From JAQGMV01 sp035626595 (lineage in GTDB: Bacteria > Pseudomonadota > Gammaproteobacteria > Burkholderiales > SG8-41): 64,000 bases of DNA. Positions 34,694-44,375 of the stretch are shown piece after piece. The translations under genes were made by a program, and so were the position numbers. The number at the start of each line of letters is the position of its first letter. Position 1 is the stretch's first letter. The notes below the pieces were generated by a model. The model made no database searches. It saw only the letters and a list, made by a program, of their open reading frames with translations, and was not told the DNA's origin. The DNA lies in assembly GCA_035626595.1 (NCBI GenBank), contig DASPNJ010000053.1, forward strand, positions 1-64,000, given 5' to 3'.

Positions 34694-36946
34694 TTAGCCG
34701 GCCCGCACGCAGTCCACGTAGTACTTGAGCTCCACGCCGTTCTTCTCGACCACGAGGCCGTGAATATCGGTCTCGAACCCCGGGAACTGCTGGTTGAAGC
34801 GCCGCGCGAACTGCAGATAACCCATGATCGTCTGGTTGAAGCGCTCGCCGGGAATGAGGAGCGGGATCCCCGGCGGATAGGGCGTCAGCAGCACGCTGGT
34901 GACACGGCCCTCGAGCTCGTCGATGCCGATGCGGTCGATCTCGCCGTGCGCCATGCGCGACCAGGCGTCGCTCGGCTTCATCGCCGGAACCATCGGCGAG
35001 AGGTACATCTCCGTCGTGACGCGCGCGACGTCGTTCGCCTTGTACACGCCGTGGATCTGCTCGCACAGATCTCTCAGGCCGATCTTCTCGTACGACGGGA
35101 ACTGCGCCAGAAACTCCGGCATGACCCGCCACAGCGGCGCGTTGCCGTCGTAATCGTCCTTGAACTGCTGGAGCTCGGTCACGAGCGTGTTCCAGCGGCC
35201 CTTGGTGATGCCGATCGTGAACATGATGAAGAACGAGTAGAGACCCGTCTTCTCCACGATGATGCCGTGCTCGGCGAGATAGCGCGTGACGATGATCGCC
35301 GGGATGCCGGTCTTCGCGAACTTGCCGGTCACGTCCAGCCCCGGCGTGATGATCGTCGCCTTGATCGGGTCGAGCATGTTGAAGCCCGTCGCGAGGTCGC
35401 CGAAGCCGTGCCAGCGCTCGTTCGCGCGCAGCATCCAGTCGTCGCGGTTGCCGATGCCTTCGCCCGCGAGCCGCTCCGGGCCCCACACCTTGAACCACCA
35501 GTCCTTGCCGAATTCGGCATCGACCTTGCGCATCGCCCGGCGGAAGTCGATCGCCTCCTGGAGCGACTCTTCGACCAGCGCCGTGCCGCCGGGCGGCTCC
35601 ATCATCGCGGCCGCCACGTCGCACGAGGCGATGATCGCGTACTGCGGCGAGGTCGACGTGTGCATGTGGTACGACTCGTTGAAGGCATGCAGGTTGAGCA
35701 TGCGTGTCTTCGAGTCCTGCACGAGGATCTGCGAAGCCTGCGAGAGCCCCGCCAGCAGCTTGTGCACCGACTGCGTCGAGAAAATCATCGACTCCTTCGT
35801 TCGCGGGCGGTCCTTGCCGATCGCGTGCATGCCGCGGTAGTACTCGTGGAACGTCGCGTGGGGCAGCCACGCTTCGTCGAAATGGAGCGTGTCGATCTTG
35901 CCGTCGAGCATCTCCTTGATGGTGTCGACGTTGTATACGATGCCGTCGTAGGTGCTCTGCGTGAGCGTCAGGACGCGAGGCTTGGTCTTCACGTCCTTCG
36001 CGAACGGGTGGTCTCGTATCTTCTTCTCGATGTTCTCCCAGCGGAATTCGTCGCGCGGAATCGGACCGATGATGCCGAAGTGATTGCGCGTGGGCATCAG
36101 GAACACCGGCACGGCGCCCGTCATCGTGATCGCGTGCAGGATCGACTTGTGGCAGTTGCGGTCGACGATGACGATGTCGCCCGGCGCGACCGTGTAGTGC
36201 CACACCATCTTGTTCGACGTCGAGGTGCCGTTGGTGACGAAGAACAGATGGTCGCAGTTGAAGATGCGTGCGGCGTTGCGCTCGGAAGCCGCAACCGGAC
36301 CCGAGTGGTCGAGCAGCTGCCCCAGCTCGTCCACGGCGTTGCACACGTCGGCGCGCAGCATGTTCTCCCCGAAGAACTGGTGGAACATCTGCCCCACCGG
36401 GCTCTTCAGAAACGCGACGCCGCCCGAGTGGCCCGGGCAGTGCCACGAGTACGAGCCATCCTGCGCGTAATGCGTGAGCGCCCTGAAAAACGGCGGCGCC
36501 AGGCTGTCGAGATAGGTCCGCGACTCCCGCACGATGTAGCGGGCGACGAACTCCGGCGTGTCCTCGAACATGTGAATGAAGCCGTGCAGCTCGCGCAGCA
36601 CATCGTTCGGAATGTGGCGCGAGGTGCGTGTCTCGCCGTAGAGAAAGATCGGGATGTCGGCATTCCGGAACCGGATCTCCTTCACGAATTTGCGCAGCTG
36701 CTGGACCGTGACCGCGCCATCCTCGGGCGTGTCGAGTCCCAGCTCCTCGTCGTCGATCGACAGGATGAATGCGGACGCGCGGCTTTGCTGCTGCGCGAAG
36801 CTCGAGAGGTCGCCGTAGCTCGTGACGCCGACCACCTCCATCCCCTCTTCCTCCATCGCCTTGGCGAGCGCTCGGATGCCCATGCCGCTCGCGTTCTCGG
36901 TGCGGAAGTCCTCGTCGATGATGATGACCGGAAAACGGAATTTCAC
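34694..36946 (-). CDS. Arginine/lysine/ornithine decarboxylase, PLP fold type I
   Basis: A 750-residue biodegradative-type basic amino-acid decarboxylase. It has an N-terminal response-regulator-like wing domain (VIIIDEDFRTENASG), the core with SYSWHCPGHSGGVAFLKSP and the PLP-lysine at about 396 in STQSVHKLLAG, and a C-terminal domain with TPYPPGIPLLIPGE. It starts at a GTG 2 nt after the dcd stop, so it is likely coupled. Which amino acid is used cannot be read safely. The dcd linkage is common in betaproteobacteria. Nothing notable is seen in the 97 nt that separate it from pbpC. Confidence 0.9.
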   Translation of the reverse strand: MKFRFPVIIIDEDFRTENASGMGIRALAKAMEEEGMEVVGVTSYGDLSSFAQQQSRASAFILSIDDEELGLDTPEDGAVTVQQLRKFVKEIRFRNADIPIFLYGETRTSRHIPNDVLRELHGFIHMFEDTPEFVARYIVRESRTYLDSLAPPFFRALTHYAQDGSYSWHCPGHSGGVAFLKSPVGQMFHQFFGENMLRADVCNAVDELGQLLDHSGPVAASERNAARIFNCDHLFFVTNGTSTSNKMVWHYTVAPGDIVIVDRNCHKSILHAITMTGAVPVFLMPTRNHFGIIGPIPRDEFRWENIEKKIRDHPFAKDVKTKPRVLTLTQSTYDGIVYNVDTIKEMLDGKIDTLHFDEAWLPHATFHEYYRGMHAIGKDRPRTKESMIFSTQSVHKLLAGLSQASQILVQDSKTRMLNLHAFNESYHMHTSTSPQYAIIASCDVAAAMMEPPGGTALVEESLQEAIDFRRAMRKVDAEFGKDWWFKVWGPERLAGEGIGNRDDWMLRANERWHGFGDLATGFNMLDPIKATIITPGLDVTGKFAKTGIPAIIVTRYLAEHGIIVEKTGLYSFFIMFTIGITKGRWNTLVTELQQFKDDYDGNAPLWRVMPEFLAQFPSYEKIGLRDLCEQIHGVYKANDVARVTTEMYLSPMVPAMKPSDAWSRMAHGEIDRIGIDELEGRVTSVLLTPYPPGIPLLIPGERFNQTIMGYLQFARRFNQQFPGFETDIHGLVVEKNGVELKYYVDCVRAG

Positions 36947-36948
36947 GG

Positions 36949-37521
36949 CTATATCTTCGGAAGCGTCACGCCGGACTGACCCTGATACTTGCCGCCGCGA
37001 TCCTTGTACGACGTTTCGCACACGTCTTCCGCGGCGGACTCCAGGAAAATCACCTGCGCGACCCCTTCGTTCGCGTAGATCTTCGCCGGCAGCGGCGTCG
37101 TATTGGAGAACTCCAGCGTGACGTGGCCTTCCCACTCCGGCTCGAGCGGCGTCACGTTCACGATGATGCCGCAGCGGGCGTACGTCGACTTCCCGAGACA
37201 CAGGACGAGTATGTTGCGCGGAATGCGGAAGTACTCGACCGTGCGCGCGAGCGCGAACGAATTCGGCGGGATGATGCACACGTCGCCGTGGAAATCCACG
37301 AACGAGCGCTCGTCGAACGCCTTCGGATCGACGATGGTCGTGTTGATGTTGGTGAAGATCTTGAAATCCTGCGAGCAGCGGATGTCGTACCCGTAGCTCG
37401 AGGTGCCGAAGGAGACGAGCTTGTGGCCGTTGGCATCCTTCACCTGCCGCGGCTCGAACGGCTCGATCATGCCGTACTCCAGCGCCATGCGGCGAATCCA
37501 GCGGTCCGATTTGATAGTCAT
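36949..37521 (-). CDS. dcd: dCTP deaminase
   Basis: Deaminates dCTP to dUTP, feeding dUMP for thymidylate. The 190-residue trimeric dUTPase-fold protein begins MTIKSDRWIRRMA and contains SYGYDIRC, GKSTYARCGIIVNVTPLEP with the catalytic Glu region (EPEWEGHVTLEFSNTTPLP, in part) and the C-terminal GGKYQGQSGVTLPKI. Length and sequence match the Gram-negative family. Downstream of apbC with a repeat in between; followed directly by the decarboxylase. Confidence 0.97.
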   Translation of the reverse strand: MTIKSDRWIRRMALEYGMIEPFEPRQVKDANGHKLVSFGTSSYGYDIRCSQDFKIFTNINTTIVDPKAFDERSFVDFHGDVCIIPPNSFALARTVEYFRIPRNILVLCLGKSTYARCGIIVNVTPLEPEWEGHVTLEFSNTTPLPAKIYANEGVAQVIFLESAAEDVCETSYKDRGGKYQGQSGVTLPKI

Positions 37522-37542
37522 GGGTGATAAATGCGTTGGTGC

Positions 37543-37606
37543 GTCATTCCCGCGCAGGCGGGAATCCAGTACGCAAATTCTGGACCCCCGCCTCCGCGGG
37601 GGTGAC
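37543..37606. repeat. Palindromic repeat family B, full element between apbC and dcd
   Basis: GTCATTCCCGCGCAGGCGGG + AATCCAG, a 10-nt spacer, then CTGGACCCCCGCCTCCGCGG + GGGTGAC. The left arm is identical to that at 32370. It could act as a hairpin terminator or mRNA stabiliser between the two genes. Confidence 0.85.
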
Positions 37607-37623
37607 GTAGTGTTGCACGTCGA

Positions 37624-38712
37624 TCACGTGTTCTGGACCACGATCTTCGGGAACGCCGCCGAATGGTCCTGTTGTTTCTCCGCGATCTTCACTGCGACGC
37701 GCCGGGCGATTTGCTTGTAGATCTGCGCCGAACGCCCGTCCGGGTCCGCCACCACCGTCGGCATCCCCGAATCCGCCTGCTCGCGAATCCTGATGTCCAG
37801 CGGCAGCGCGCCGAGCAGCTCGACGTCGTAGTCCCGGCCCATCTTTTCGCCGCCGCCTTCGCCGAAGATGCGCTCCTCGTGACCGCAGTTCGAGCAGACG
37901 TGGAGGCTCATGTTCTCCACGATGCCGAGGATCGGAATGCCGACCTTCTCGAACATCTTGAGACCCTTGCGCGCATCGATGAGCGCGATGTCCTGCGGCG
38001 TGGTCACGATGACGGCGCCGGTGACCGGCACACGCTGCGCGAGCGTCAGTTGAATGTCGCCGGTGCCGGGCGGCAGATCGACGATCAGGTAATCGACGTC
38101 GCGCCAGCGCGTCTCGTTGAGCAATTGCTCGAGCGCCTGCGTGACCATCGGACCGCGCCACACCATCGGCGTCTCGAGGTCGATCAGGAAGCCGATCGAC
38201 ATCGCCTGCAGGCCGTGGCCTTCCATCGGCTCGAGCCCTTTGCCGTCCCTCGATTCCGGGCGCCCGGTGATGCCGAGCATCATCGGCTGCGACGGTCCGT
38301 AGATATCGGCGTCGAGCACGCCGACCGTCGCGCCCTCGGCCGCCAGTGCGAGCGCGAGATTCACCGCGGTCGTGCTCTTGCCCACGCCACCCTTACCGGA
38401 GGCTACGGCGATGATGTTGCGAACGCCGGGTACGAGCTTCACGCCGCGCTGCACCGCGTGCGATACGATCTTCATCGAGACGTTCACGTTCGCGCCCGAG
38501 ACGCCGGGCAGCCCTTTCAGCTTCGCCGCGATCTCCCGGCGAATGGGGTCGATCTGGCTCTTCGCGGGGTAACCGAGAAGGATGTCGACGGAGACCTTGT
38601 CGCCTTCGACTTTGACGTTGCGCGCGGCCTTCGACGTGACGTAATCCTTGCGCGTATTCGGATCGGTGAGCTCTTTGAGCGCGTCCAGTACCTGCTGCTC
38701 GGTAACCGCCAT
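37624..38712 (-). CDS. apbC: Iron-sulfur cluster carrier ATPase ApbC/Mrp
   Basis: P-loop NTPase that carries and delivers Fe-S clusters. The 362-residue protein has an N-terminal MIP18/DUF59-like domain (about 1-90), the deviant Walker A GKGGVGKST, the switch DADIYGPSQP, DLPPGTGD and the cluster-binding CxxC (HVCSNCGHEE). ATG 38712 is preceded by AGAGGA at 8 nt; eight more codons upstream are open. Divergent from metG. Confidence 0.96.
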   Translation of the reverse strand: MAVTEQQVLDALKELTDPNTRKDYVTSKAARNVKVEGDKVSVDILLGYPAKSQIDPIRREIAAKLKGLPGVSGANVNVSMKIVSHAVQRGVKLVPGVRNIIAVASGKGGVGKSTTAVNLALALAAEGATVGVLDADIYGPSQPMMLGITGRPESRDGKGLEPMEGHGLQAMSIGFLIDLETPMVWRGPMVTQALEQLLNETRWRDVDYLIVDLPPGTGDIQLTLAQRVPVTGAVIVTTPQDIALIDARKGLKMFEKVGIPILGIVENMSLHVCSNCGHEERIFGEGGGEKMGRDYDVELLGALPLDIRIREQADSGMPTVVADPDGRSAQIYKQIARRVAVKIAEKQQDHSAAFPKIVVQNT

Positions 38713-38770
38713 GGATGGTCCTCTGATCAGGTGCATCGCCGAACCGGCGCCGCACCTTGTGATAAGCGCG

Positions 38771-38797
38771 GAATTCTAATCGTTTCGGTTAGAATTC
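38771..38797. promoter_or_regulatory. Dyad in the apbC/metG divergent promoter region
   Basis: GAATTCTAA and TTAGAATTC are perfect 9-bp inverted arms separated by 9 nt. Each arm yields a TAGAAT, -10-like, reading outward on opposite strands. It could be a shared divergent promoter or an operator. Confidence 0.5.
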
Positions 38798-38838
38798 ACA
38801 GCCTTAGTTCCCGCCCTTTTCTTCCCAGAAACAAGCTG

Positions 38839-40878
38839 ATGCGCCGCATTCTCGTCACGTCCGCCCTGCCGTACGCGAACGGCGCGATCCACCTCGGGCA
38901 CCTCGTCGGCTACATGCAGGCGGACATGTGGGTGCGCTTCCAGCGCATGCGCGGGCACGAGGTGCACTACGTCTGCGCGGACGACACGCACGGCACGCCG
39001 ATCATGCTTCGCGCGGAGCGCGAAGGCATCAGGCCCGAAGCGCTGATCGCACGGGTGCTGGAAGAGCACAAGCGCGACTTCGCCGGCTTCCACGTCGAAT
39101 TCGACAACTACCACACGACGCACTCGCAGGAGACGCGCGAGCTCGCGAATACGATCTATACGCGCTTGCAGCGCACGGGCCTGATCGACGTGAAGCCGGT
39201 GGAGCAGTTCTTCGACCCCGTGAAGAACATGTTCCTGCCGGACCGCTTCATCAAGGGCGAGTGCCCCAAGTGCGGGGCGAAAGACCAGTACGGGGACTCG
39301 TGCGAGGTGTGCGGCTCCACCTACAGCCCGACCGAGCTCAAGAACCCCTATTCGGTGGTGTCGGGTGCGCCGCCGGTGCGCAAGACTTCCGACCATTACT
39401 TCTTCAAGCTGTCGGATGCGCGCTGCCGCACGTTTCTCGAACGCTGGACGCAGGCGGACGAGCACCTTCAGCCGGAGGCGCGCAACAAGATCCGCGAATG
39501 GTTCGAGCAGGGTCTGAACGACTGGGACATCTCGCGCGATGCCCCCTATTTCGGGTTCGAAATTCCCGGTGCGCCGCGCAAATATTTCTACGTGTGGCTG
39601 GACGCGCCGATCGGCTATTTCGCGAGCTTCAGAAACCTGGCGGCCCGCGCCGGGATCGAATACGACGCGTTCGTCAGTGCGGGCTCGGACCGCGAGATGG
39701 TCCACTTCATCGGCAAGGACATCCTGTATTTCCACGCGCTGTTCTGGCCGGCCATGCTCCAGTTCTCGGAGCACCGCACACCGTCGCACGTCTACGCGCA
39801 TGGCTTCCTGACGGTGAACGGCGAGAAGATGTCCAAATCTCGCGGCACCTTCATCACGGCCGAGAGCTATCTCGCGCAGGGGCTGAACCCCGAGTGGCTG
39901 CGTTACTACTATGCCGCGAAGCTCGGCTCGACGATGGAGGACATCGATCTCAATCTCGATGACTTCGTGGCGCGGGTGAACAGCGATCTCGTCGGCAAGT
40001 ACGTGAACATCGCGAGTCGCGCCGCCGGGTTTCTCACCCGGCGCTTTGGCGGAAAGCTGCGCGCGGTGCGCGCGACCCTTCCGCAGGTGCAGGCGGTGCG
40101 CGCGACCGCCGACTCGGTGGCAGCCTGCTACGACAGCCGCGAATACGGTAAGGCGCTGCGCGAGATCATGCGCCTCATCGACGACGTGAACGCGTGGATC
40201 GACCAGGTGAAACCCTGGGAGCTCGCGAAAGATCCGGGAAATGAAGCGCGCCTCCACGACGCGTGCTCCGAAATGCTGAACGTGTTCCGGCTGCTGACGG
40301 TGCTGGTGAAGCCGGTCCTGCCGAAGCTCGCGCGCGACGTCGAGACGTTCCTGAACGTCGAGGCGCTCACGTGGGGGTCGCTCGAGTCGCTGCTGCCGGA
40401 GGGCCATCAGGTCCGTCCGTACACGCACCTCATGACCCGCGTCGATCAGAAGCAGATTCAGGCGCTCGTCGACGCGAACCGCGAGACGCTGCAGCCGCCG
40501 GCCGCGCCTGCTGCACAGGAGAAAAACGTGGAAGCAACAGAACGGACAAACGTCATCTCGATCGATGATTTTGCAAAACTGGACCTGCGGATCGCGCGCA
40601 TCGCGAACGCGGAGCACGTCGAAGGCGCCGACAAGCTGCTGAAGTTGACGCTCGACGTGGGGGCGCTCGGCACGCGGCAGGTCTTTGCCGGCATCAAGTC
40701 GGCTTACGACCCGGAGACGCTGAAAGGCCGCCTCACGGTGATGGTCGCGAACCTCGCGCCGCGCAAGATGAAGTTCGGTGTGTCCGAAGGCATGGTGCTC
40801 GCCGCCTCCGGCGACACGCCCGGGCTGTATCTGCTCTCGCCCGACTCGGGCGCGCAACCCGGCATGAAAGTCAAATAA
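38839..40878 (+). CDS. metG: Methionyl-tRNA synthetase with C-terminal tRNA-binding domain
   Basis: Charges tRNA-Met. The 679-residue class I synthetase has HLGHLVG (HIGH), two zinc-knuckle pairs (CPKCGAKDQYGDSCEVCGS, in part CPKC and CEVC), the KMSKS loop (GEKMSKSRGTF) and a C-terminal OB-fold dimerisation/tRNA-binding domain (DFAKLDLRIARI to the end). The ATG at 38839 directly precedes MRRILVTSALPYANG. Followed by a half repeat. Confidence 0.98.
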   Translation: MRRILVTSALPYANGAIHLGHLVGYMQADMWVRFQRMRGHEVHYVCADDTHGTPIMLRAEREGIRPEALIARVLEEHKRDFAGFHVEFDNYHTTHSQETRELANTIYTRLQRTGLIDVKPVEQFFDPVKNMFLPDRFIKGECPKCGAKDQYGDSCEVCGSTYSPTELKNPYSVVSGAPPVRKTSDHYFFKLSDARCRTFLERWTQADEHLQPEARNKIREWFEQGLNDWDISRDAPYFGFEIPGAPRKYFYVWLDAPIGYFASFRNLAARAGIEYDAFVSAGSDREMVHFIGKDILYFHALFWPAMLQFSEHRTPSHVYAHGFLTVNGEKMSKSRGTFITAESYLAQGLNPEWLRYYYAAKLGSTMEDIDLNLDDFVARVNSDLVGKYVNIASRAAGFLTRRFGGKLRAVRATLPQVQAVRATADSVAACYDSREYGKALREIMRLIDDVNAWIDQVKPWELAKDPGNEARLHDACSEMLNVFRLLTVLVKPVLPKLARDVETFLNVEALTWGSLESLLPEGHQVRPYTHLMTRVDQKQIQALVDANRETLQPPAAPAAQEKNVEATERTNVISIDDFAKLDLRIARIANAEHVEGADKLLKLTLDVGALGTRQVFAGIKSAYDPETLKGRLTVMVANLAPRKMKFGVSEGMVLAASGDTPGLYLLSPDSGAQPGMKVK

Positions 40879-40920
40879 CCCGCCTTCCCCCTCGACGGGG
40901 GAAGGTGGGGATGGGGGTGA
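40879..40920. repeat. Palindromic repeat family A, half element after metG
   Basis: CCCGCCTTCCCCCTCGACGG and GGAAGGTGGGGATGGGGGTG form a hairpin directly after the metG stop. It is nearly identical to the right half of the element in pbpC. Confidence 0.85.
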
Positions 40921-40923
40921 AGC

Positions 40924-42033
40924 ATGAAGCTCGAATCCGCCGAAGCCATCGCCGTCGACATCCCGCTCAAAACGAACTTCGGCGGCTCGACCTACTCGGT
41001 CTTGAAGCGCAGCACGGTCATCACGCGCCTTCGCACCAGCGACGGCCTCGTGAGCGAGGTCTACAACGGCGACAATCGCGAGCACGGCGGGGAAATCGTG
41101 CGCCTCGTGACCGAAACACTCTTTCCGGCAATCAAAGGCCTGAGCCTTTTCGAGACGGAGCGTATCTGGGAACAGCTCTTCGCGCTGTCGCACACGAGCC
41201 GCGACCGGAAGACCTTCATGGAAGCGCTCGCGTGCGTCGACTGCGCGCTGTGGGACCTCGTCGGCAAGGCCCTGGGGAAAAGCGTGAGCGAGCTCCTCGG
41301 CGGATATCGCACGTCGCTTCCGATCATCTCGATCGGCGGCTACTACATGGAAGGCAAGACGCTCGCCGACATCGGACGCGAGATGGAGCAGTATCGCGAA
41401 GCGGGCATGGCCGGCTGCAAGTTCAAGGTCGGCGGTCTTGCGCCCGAAGAGGACGCACGGCGGGTGGAAGCCGCGCGCAAGGCCGCAGGCGAGGACTTCG
41501 TGCTGATGGTCGATGCGAACCGCGGCTGGAACCCCGAGGACGCGATCCGCTTCAGCCGCCTGGTCGAGCGCTTCGACATCCGGTGGTTCGAAGAGCCGTG
41601 CCACTGGTACGACGACGCCGCGATGATGGCGCGCGTGCGCGCCGCGACGCGCATTCCCGTGACTGCGGGCCAGTCCGAGATCACCAGTCACGCGATCCGG
41701 CGCCTGCTCGACGCGCAAGCCGTCGATTACGTGAACTACGACGCGTCCGAAGGCGGCGGCGTCACCGACTGGCGCCGCGCCGCCGCGCTATGCGCGGCTT
41801 CAGGCGTGGGCATGGGGCATCACGAAGAAGCGCAGATTTCGCAGCACCTGCTCTCGGCGGTTCCGCACGGCACGTACGCCGAGTGCTTCGCGCATCCGGA
41901 TCGCGACCCGGTCTGGCAGGCGATGTGGGCGAACCGGCCGCAGGTGAAGAACGGCTCGATCGAAGTCTCGCGCGGCGCGGGCTTCGGCATCGAGCTCGAT
42001 GCGGCGATGCTCCAGCGCTACCGGGTCAACTGA
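40924..42033 (+). CDS. Enolase-superfamily enzyme (mandelate racemase / muconate lactonizing type)
   Basis: A 369-residue TIM-barrel enzyme that would abstract a proton alpha to a carboxylate. The KxK general base (CKFKVGG), metal ligands in MVDANRGW, WFEEPC and TAGQSE, and GMGHHEEAQ near the end are visible. Substrate unknown; candidates are sugar acids or cycloisomerase substrates. It follows metG after only a repeat, and a SulP transporter follows 33 nt later. The ribosome site, if any, lies in the repeat tail (GGGGTGAAG). Confidence 0.88.
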   Translation: MKLESAEAIAVDIPLKTNFGGSTYSVLKRSTVITRLRTSDGLVSEVYNGDNREHGGEIVRLVTETLFPAIKGLSLFETERIWEQLFALSHTSRDRKTFMEALACVDCALWDLVGKALGKSVSELLGGYRTSLPIISIGGYYMEGKTLADIGREMEQYREAGMAGCKFKVGGLAPEEDARRVEAARKAAGEDFVLMVDANRGWNPEDAIRFSRLVERFDIRWFEEPCHWYDDAAMMARVRAATRIPVTAGQSEITSHAIRRLLDAQAVDYVNYDASEGGGVTDWRRAAALCAASGVGMGHHEEAQISQHLLSAVPHGTYAECFAHPDRDPVWQAMWANRPQVKNGSIEVSRGAGFGIELDAAMLQRYRVN

Positions 42034-42066
42034 GTCGCTCATGGCGATGCCTGATCTATCGCAGCG

Positions 42067-43776
42067 ATGACGCCGGAAGACAGCAGCGACACGGGATTCG
42101 CGGCGCAGCCCGGCATCGACCGCAGACGCTCTCCACGTGCCTTTTCCCTCGCGCCGTTTCGGCCGCGGCTGCTCGACGTCTCGAAGAGCTACGACCGACG
42201 GCAGTTTGTCACTGATCTCATGGCGGGACTCACCGTAGGCGTGCTCGCGCTGCCGCTTGCCATTGCGTTCGCCATCGCTTCGGGCATGAGCCCGCAGTCG
42301 GGCATCTACACGGCAATCATCGCGGGTTTTCTCATCAGCGCGCTCGGCGGCTCGCGCGTGCAGATCGGCGGCCCGACCGGCGCGTTCATCGTGATCGTGT
42401 ACGCGATCGTCGTGGAGTACGGCGTCGCCAACCTGCTGCTCTGCACGATCATGGCGGGCGCGATGTTGTTCGCCATGGGCCTGGCGCGGATCGGCACCTG
42501 GATCCGGTTCGTACCGGTCTCTGTCATAACGGGCTTCACCAAGGGCATTGCGGTTCTGATCCTGCTTTCGCAGGTCAAGGACTTCCTGGGTCTCGACGCA
42601 CCGGAGCTCCCGCCGGACTTCTTCGGGAAGCTCGCCGCCCTCTGGCAGGCGTTGCCGAGCGTCAACGTGTCCAGCGTGCTGCTCGGTACCGGCTCGCTCC
42701 TCGTGATCGCGTTGTGGCCAAAAGCATGGCGGCTCGTGCCAAGCCCCATCGTCGCGCTCGTCGCGGGGACCATCGCTGCGGGCGCGCTGGGCCTCGAGGT
42801 CGAGACGATCGGCTCACGCTTCGGCGAGATGCCGTCGGGCTTGCCGCCGGTCGTGTGGCCCGAGCTCTCGGCGGCGACGCTGGGGGACCTGGTATTTCCC
42901 GCGTTCACGATCGCCCTTCTCGGCGCCATCGAATCGCTGCTCTCCGCACGTGTGGCGGACGCGCTGATCGACGACCGCCACGATCCCAACCAGGAGCTCA
43001 TGGCACAGGGCCTCGCCAACATCGCCGTGCCTTTCTTCGGCGGCTTCTGCGCGACCGGCGCGATCGCCCGCACCAGCACGAACGTTCAGATGGGAGCGCG
43101 CACGCCAGTCGCCGGCATCGTACATGCGTTGACGCTGCTCGCGATCGTGCTCGTCGCAGCGCCCGCCGCGAAGCACGTGCCGCTCACGACCCTGGCGGCG
43201 ATCCTGATCGTGGTCGCGTGGAACATGGGTGAATGGCGGGACCTGAGGGCGCTCTCGCGCTACACGTTCAACTATCGCACGGTCCTGCTCACCACGTTCG
43301 TGCTGACCGTGGTGCTCGACCTCACCGTCGCGGTCGAAGTCGGCATGGTGCTCGCCGCCATCTTCTTCATCACCCGCGTATCGCAGCTGACGGGCGTGCG
43401 CGAGCTTCCTAACCCTCACGCGCCGCTTACTCGCGTATACGTGCTGTATGGCTCTTTATTCTTCGGCGCCGCCGCGAAGCTCGAGCCGCTGCTCGCTCTG
43501 GCGAGCCCGGCAGATCCGACGCGCGTGCTGGTGCTCGACATGCGAAAGGTGCTGAACGTCGATACAACCGGGCTCGAAATCCTCGAGACGCTGCAGGCCA
43601 AGCTCGCGCGCAACGGCAAGCGCCTGTTGATCGCGGGGGCCGGCGAGCAGCCACTGTCGCTCTTCAGACGCACGCAGTTCGCCGAACGGCTCGGTAGCGA
43701 CGCGTTTATGCCCGATGTGCCTAAGGCAATCGCGTATGCGGTCGGCACGGGCGATCGCAGCGCGGAACAGGAATGA
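42067..43776 (+). CDS. SulP-family anion transporter with STAS domain
   Basis: A 569-residue inner-membrane transporter of sulfate, bicarbonate or dicarboxylates. About 12-14 helices start near residue 45 with the conserved LTVGVLALPLAIAFAIASG and GGPTGAF. The loop ESLLSARVAD..HDPNQELMAQGLANI and GAIARTSTN are typical. A C-terminal STAS domain (about 445-555; LDMRKVLNVDTTGLE) follows. The anion cannot be read. The stop overlaps the acylphosphatase start by ATGA. Confidence 0.92.
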   Translation: MTPEDSSDTGFAAQPGIDRRRSPRAFSLAPFRPRLLDVSKSYDRRQFVTDLMAGLTVGVLALPLAIAFAIASGMSPQSGIYTAIIAGFLISALGGSRVQIGGPTGAFIVIVYAIVVEYGVANLLLCTIMAGAMLFAMGLARIGTWIRFVPVSVITGFTKGIAVLILLSQVKDFLGLDAPELPPDFFGKLAALWQALPSVNVSSVLLGTGSLLVIALWPKAWRLVPSPIVALVAGTIAAGALGLEVETIGSRFGEMPSGLPPVVWPELSAATLGDLVFPAFTIALLGAIESLLSARVADALIDDRHDPNQELMAQGLANIAVPFFGGFCATGAIARTSTNVQMGARTPVAGIVHALTLLAIVLVAAPAAKHVPLTTLAAILIVVAWNMGEWRDLRALSRYTFNYRTVLLTTFVLTVVLDLTVAVEVGMVLAAIFFITRVSQLTGVRELPNPHAPLTRVYVLYGSLFFGAAAKLEPLLALASPADPTRVLVLDMRKVLNVDTTGLEILETLQAKLARNGKRLLIAGAGEQPLSLFRRTQFAERLGSDAFMPDVPKAIAYAVGTGDRSAEQE

Positions 43777-44054
43777 CCATCGTGAAGACCGCACACCTCA
43801 GAATCCGCGGCCGTGTTCAGGGCGTCGGCTTTCGTTTTTTCGTGCAGCGCGAAGCGCGAGAGCGCGCGCTTTCAGGCTGGGTGCGCAACCGGCGCGACGG
43901 CAGCGTTGAAGCGGTGATTCAGGGTCCGGTCGAAGCCGTCGATGCGCTCGTGGAAGCGGTGCGGCGCGGCCCGCCGAGCGCGCGGGTGACGGATGTGCAG
44001 GTGAGCGCGGCCGAAGGTTCGTTCGGCGGCTTCGAGCTGCGCGCCACCGAATAA
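43773..44054 (+). CDS. acyP: Acylphosphatase
   Basis: Small cytoplasmic hydrolase of acyl phosphates, 93 residues, usual length. It shows the phosphate-binding loop RGRVQGVGFRFF with catalytic Arg, and GWVRNRRDGSVEAVIQG with catalytic Asn. ATG overlaps the SulP stop, so the two are probably translated together. Confidence 0.95.
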   Translation: MTIVKTAHLRIRGRVQGVGFRFFVQREARERALSGWVRNRRDGSVEAVIQGPVEAVDALVEAVRRGPPSARVTDVQVSAAEGSFGGFELRATE

Positions 44055-44080
44055 CGCGCCCTTGCGCCGGCGTGGAGCGC

Positions 44081-44356
44081 TTACTGCGTGCCGGTGCCGG
44101 TCCCGGTGCCGCTCGGGACCTCCACGCTGTCGTCCTGCGTGCCGAGCGCGGCGGCAGCGCCGAGCGCGATGCCCAGAGGCACCGCGAGCACCGGAAAGCC
44201 GCCGCCCGGCGGCGGGGTGTTCGGCTTGGTCGGCGGGTCCGCGGCCTTGACGGCATTGGGTTTGGGCTTCGGAGGTGCTTCGCCTGCCGTCGCATAGAGC
44301 GACGACAGCAGGGCTACAGCGGAAACGATCGCCAGCGCGCGCTTGTATGTCTTCAT
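44081..44356 (-). CDS. Small exported protein with Gly/Thr tail, unknown function
   Basis: A 91-residue protein. A signal peptide (about 1-24, ending YATA) precedes a Lys/Pro-rich stretch, a hydrophobic Gly/Ala segment (LAVPLGIALGAAAALG) and a tail GTGTGTGTQ. I recognise no domain. It follows the FecR-domain gene by 19 nt on the same strand. Both proteins share a hydrophobic Ala/Gly helix, an acidic spot and a Thr/Gly tail, so they may be partners or copies of one tail module. Confidence 0.6.
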   Translation of the reverse strand: MKTYKRALAIVSAVALLSSLYATAGEAPPKPKPNAVKAADPPTKPNTPPPGGGFPVLAVPLGIALGAAAALGTQDDSVEVPSGTGTGTGTQ

Positions 44357-44375
44357 CTCGCCTCCTTGGTGGTCG

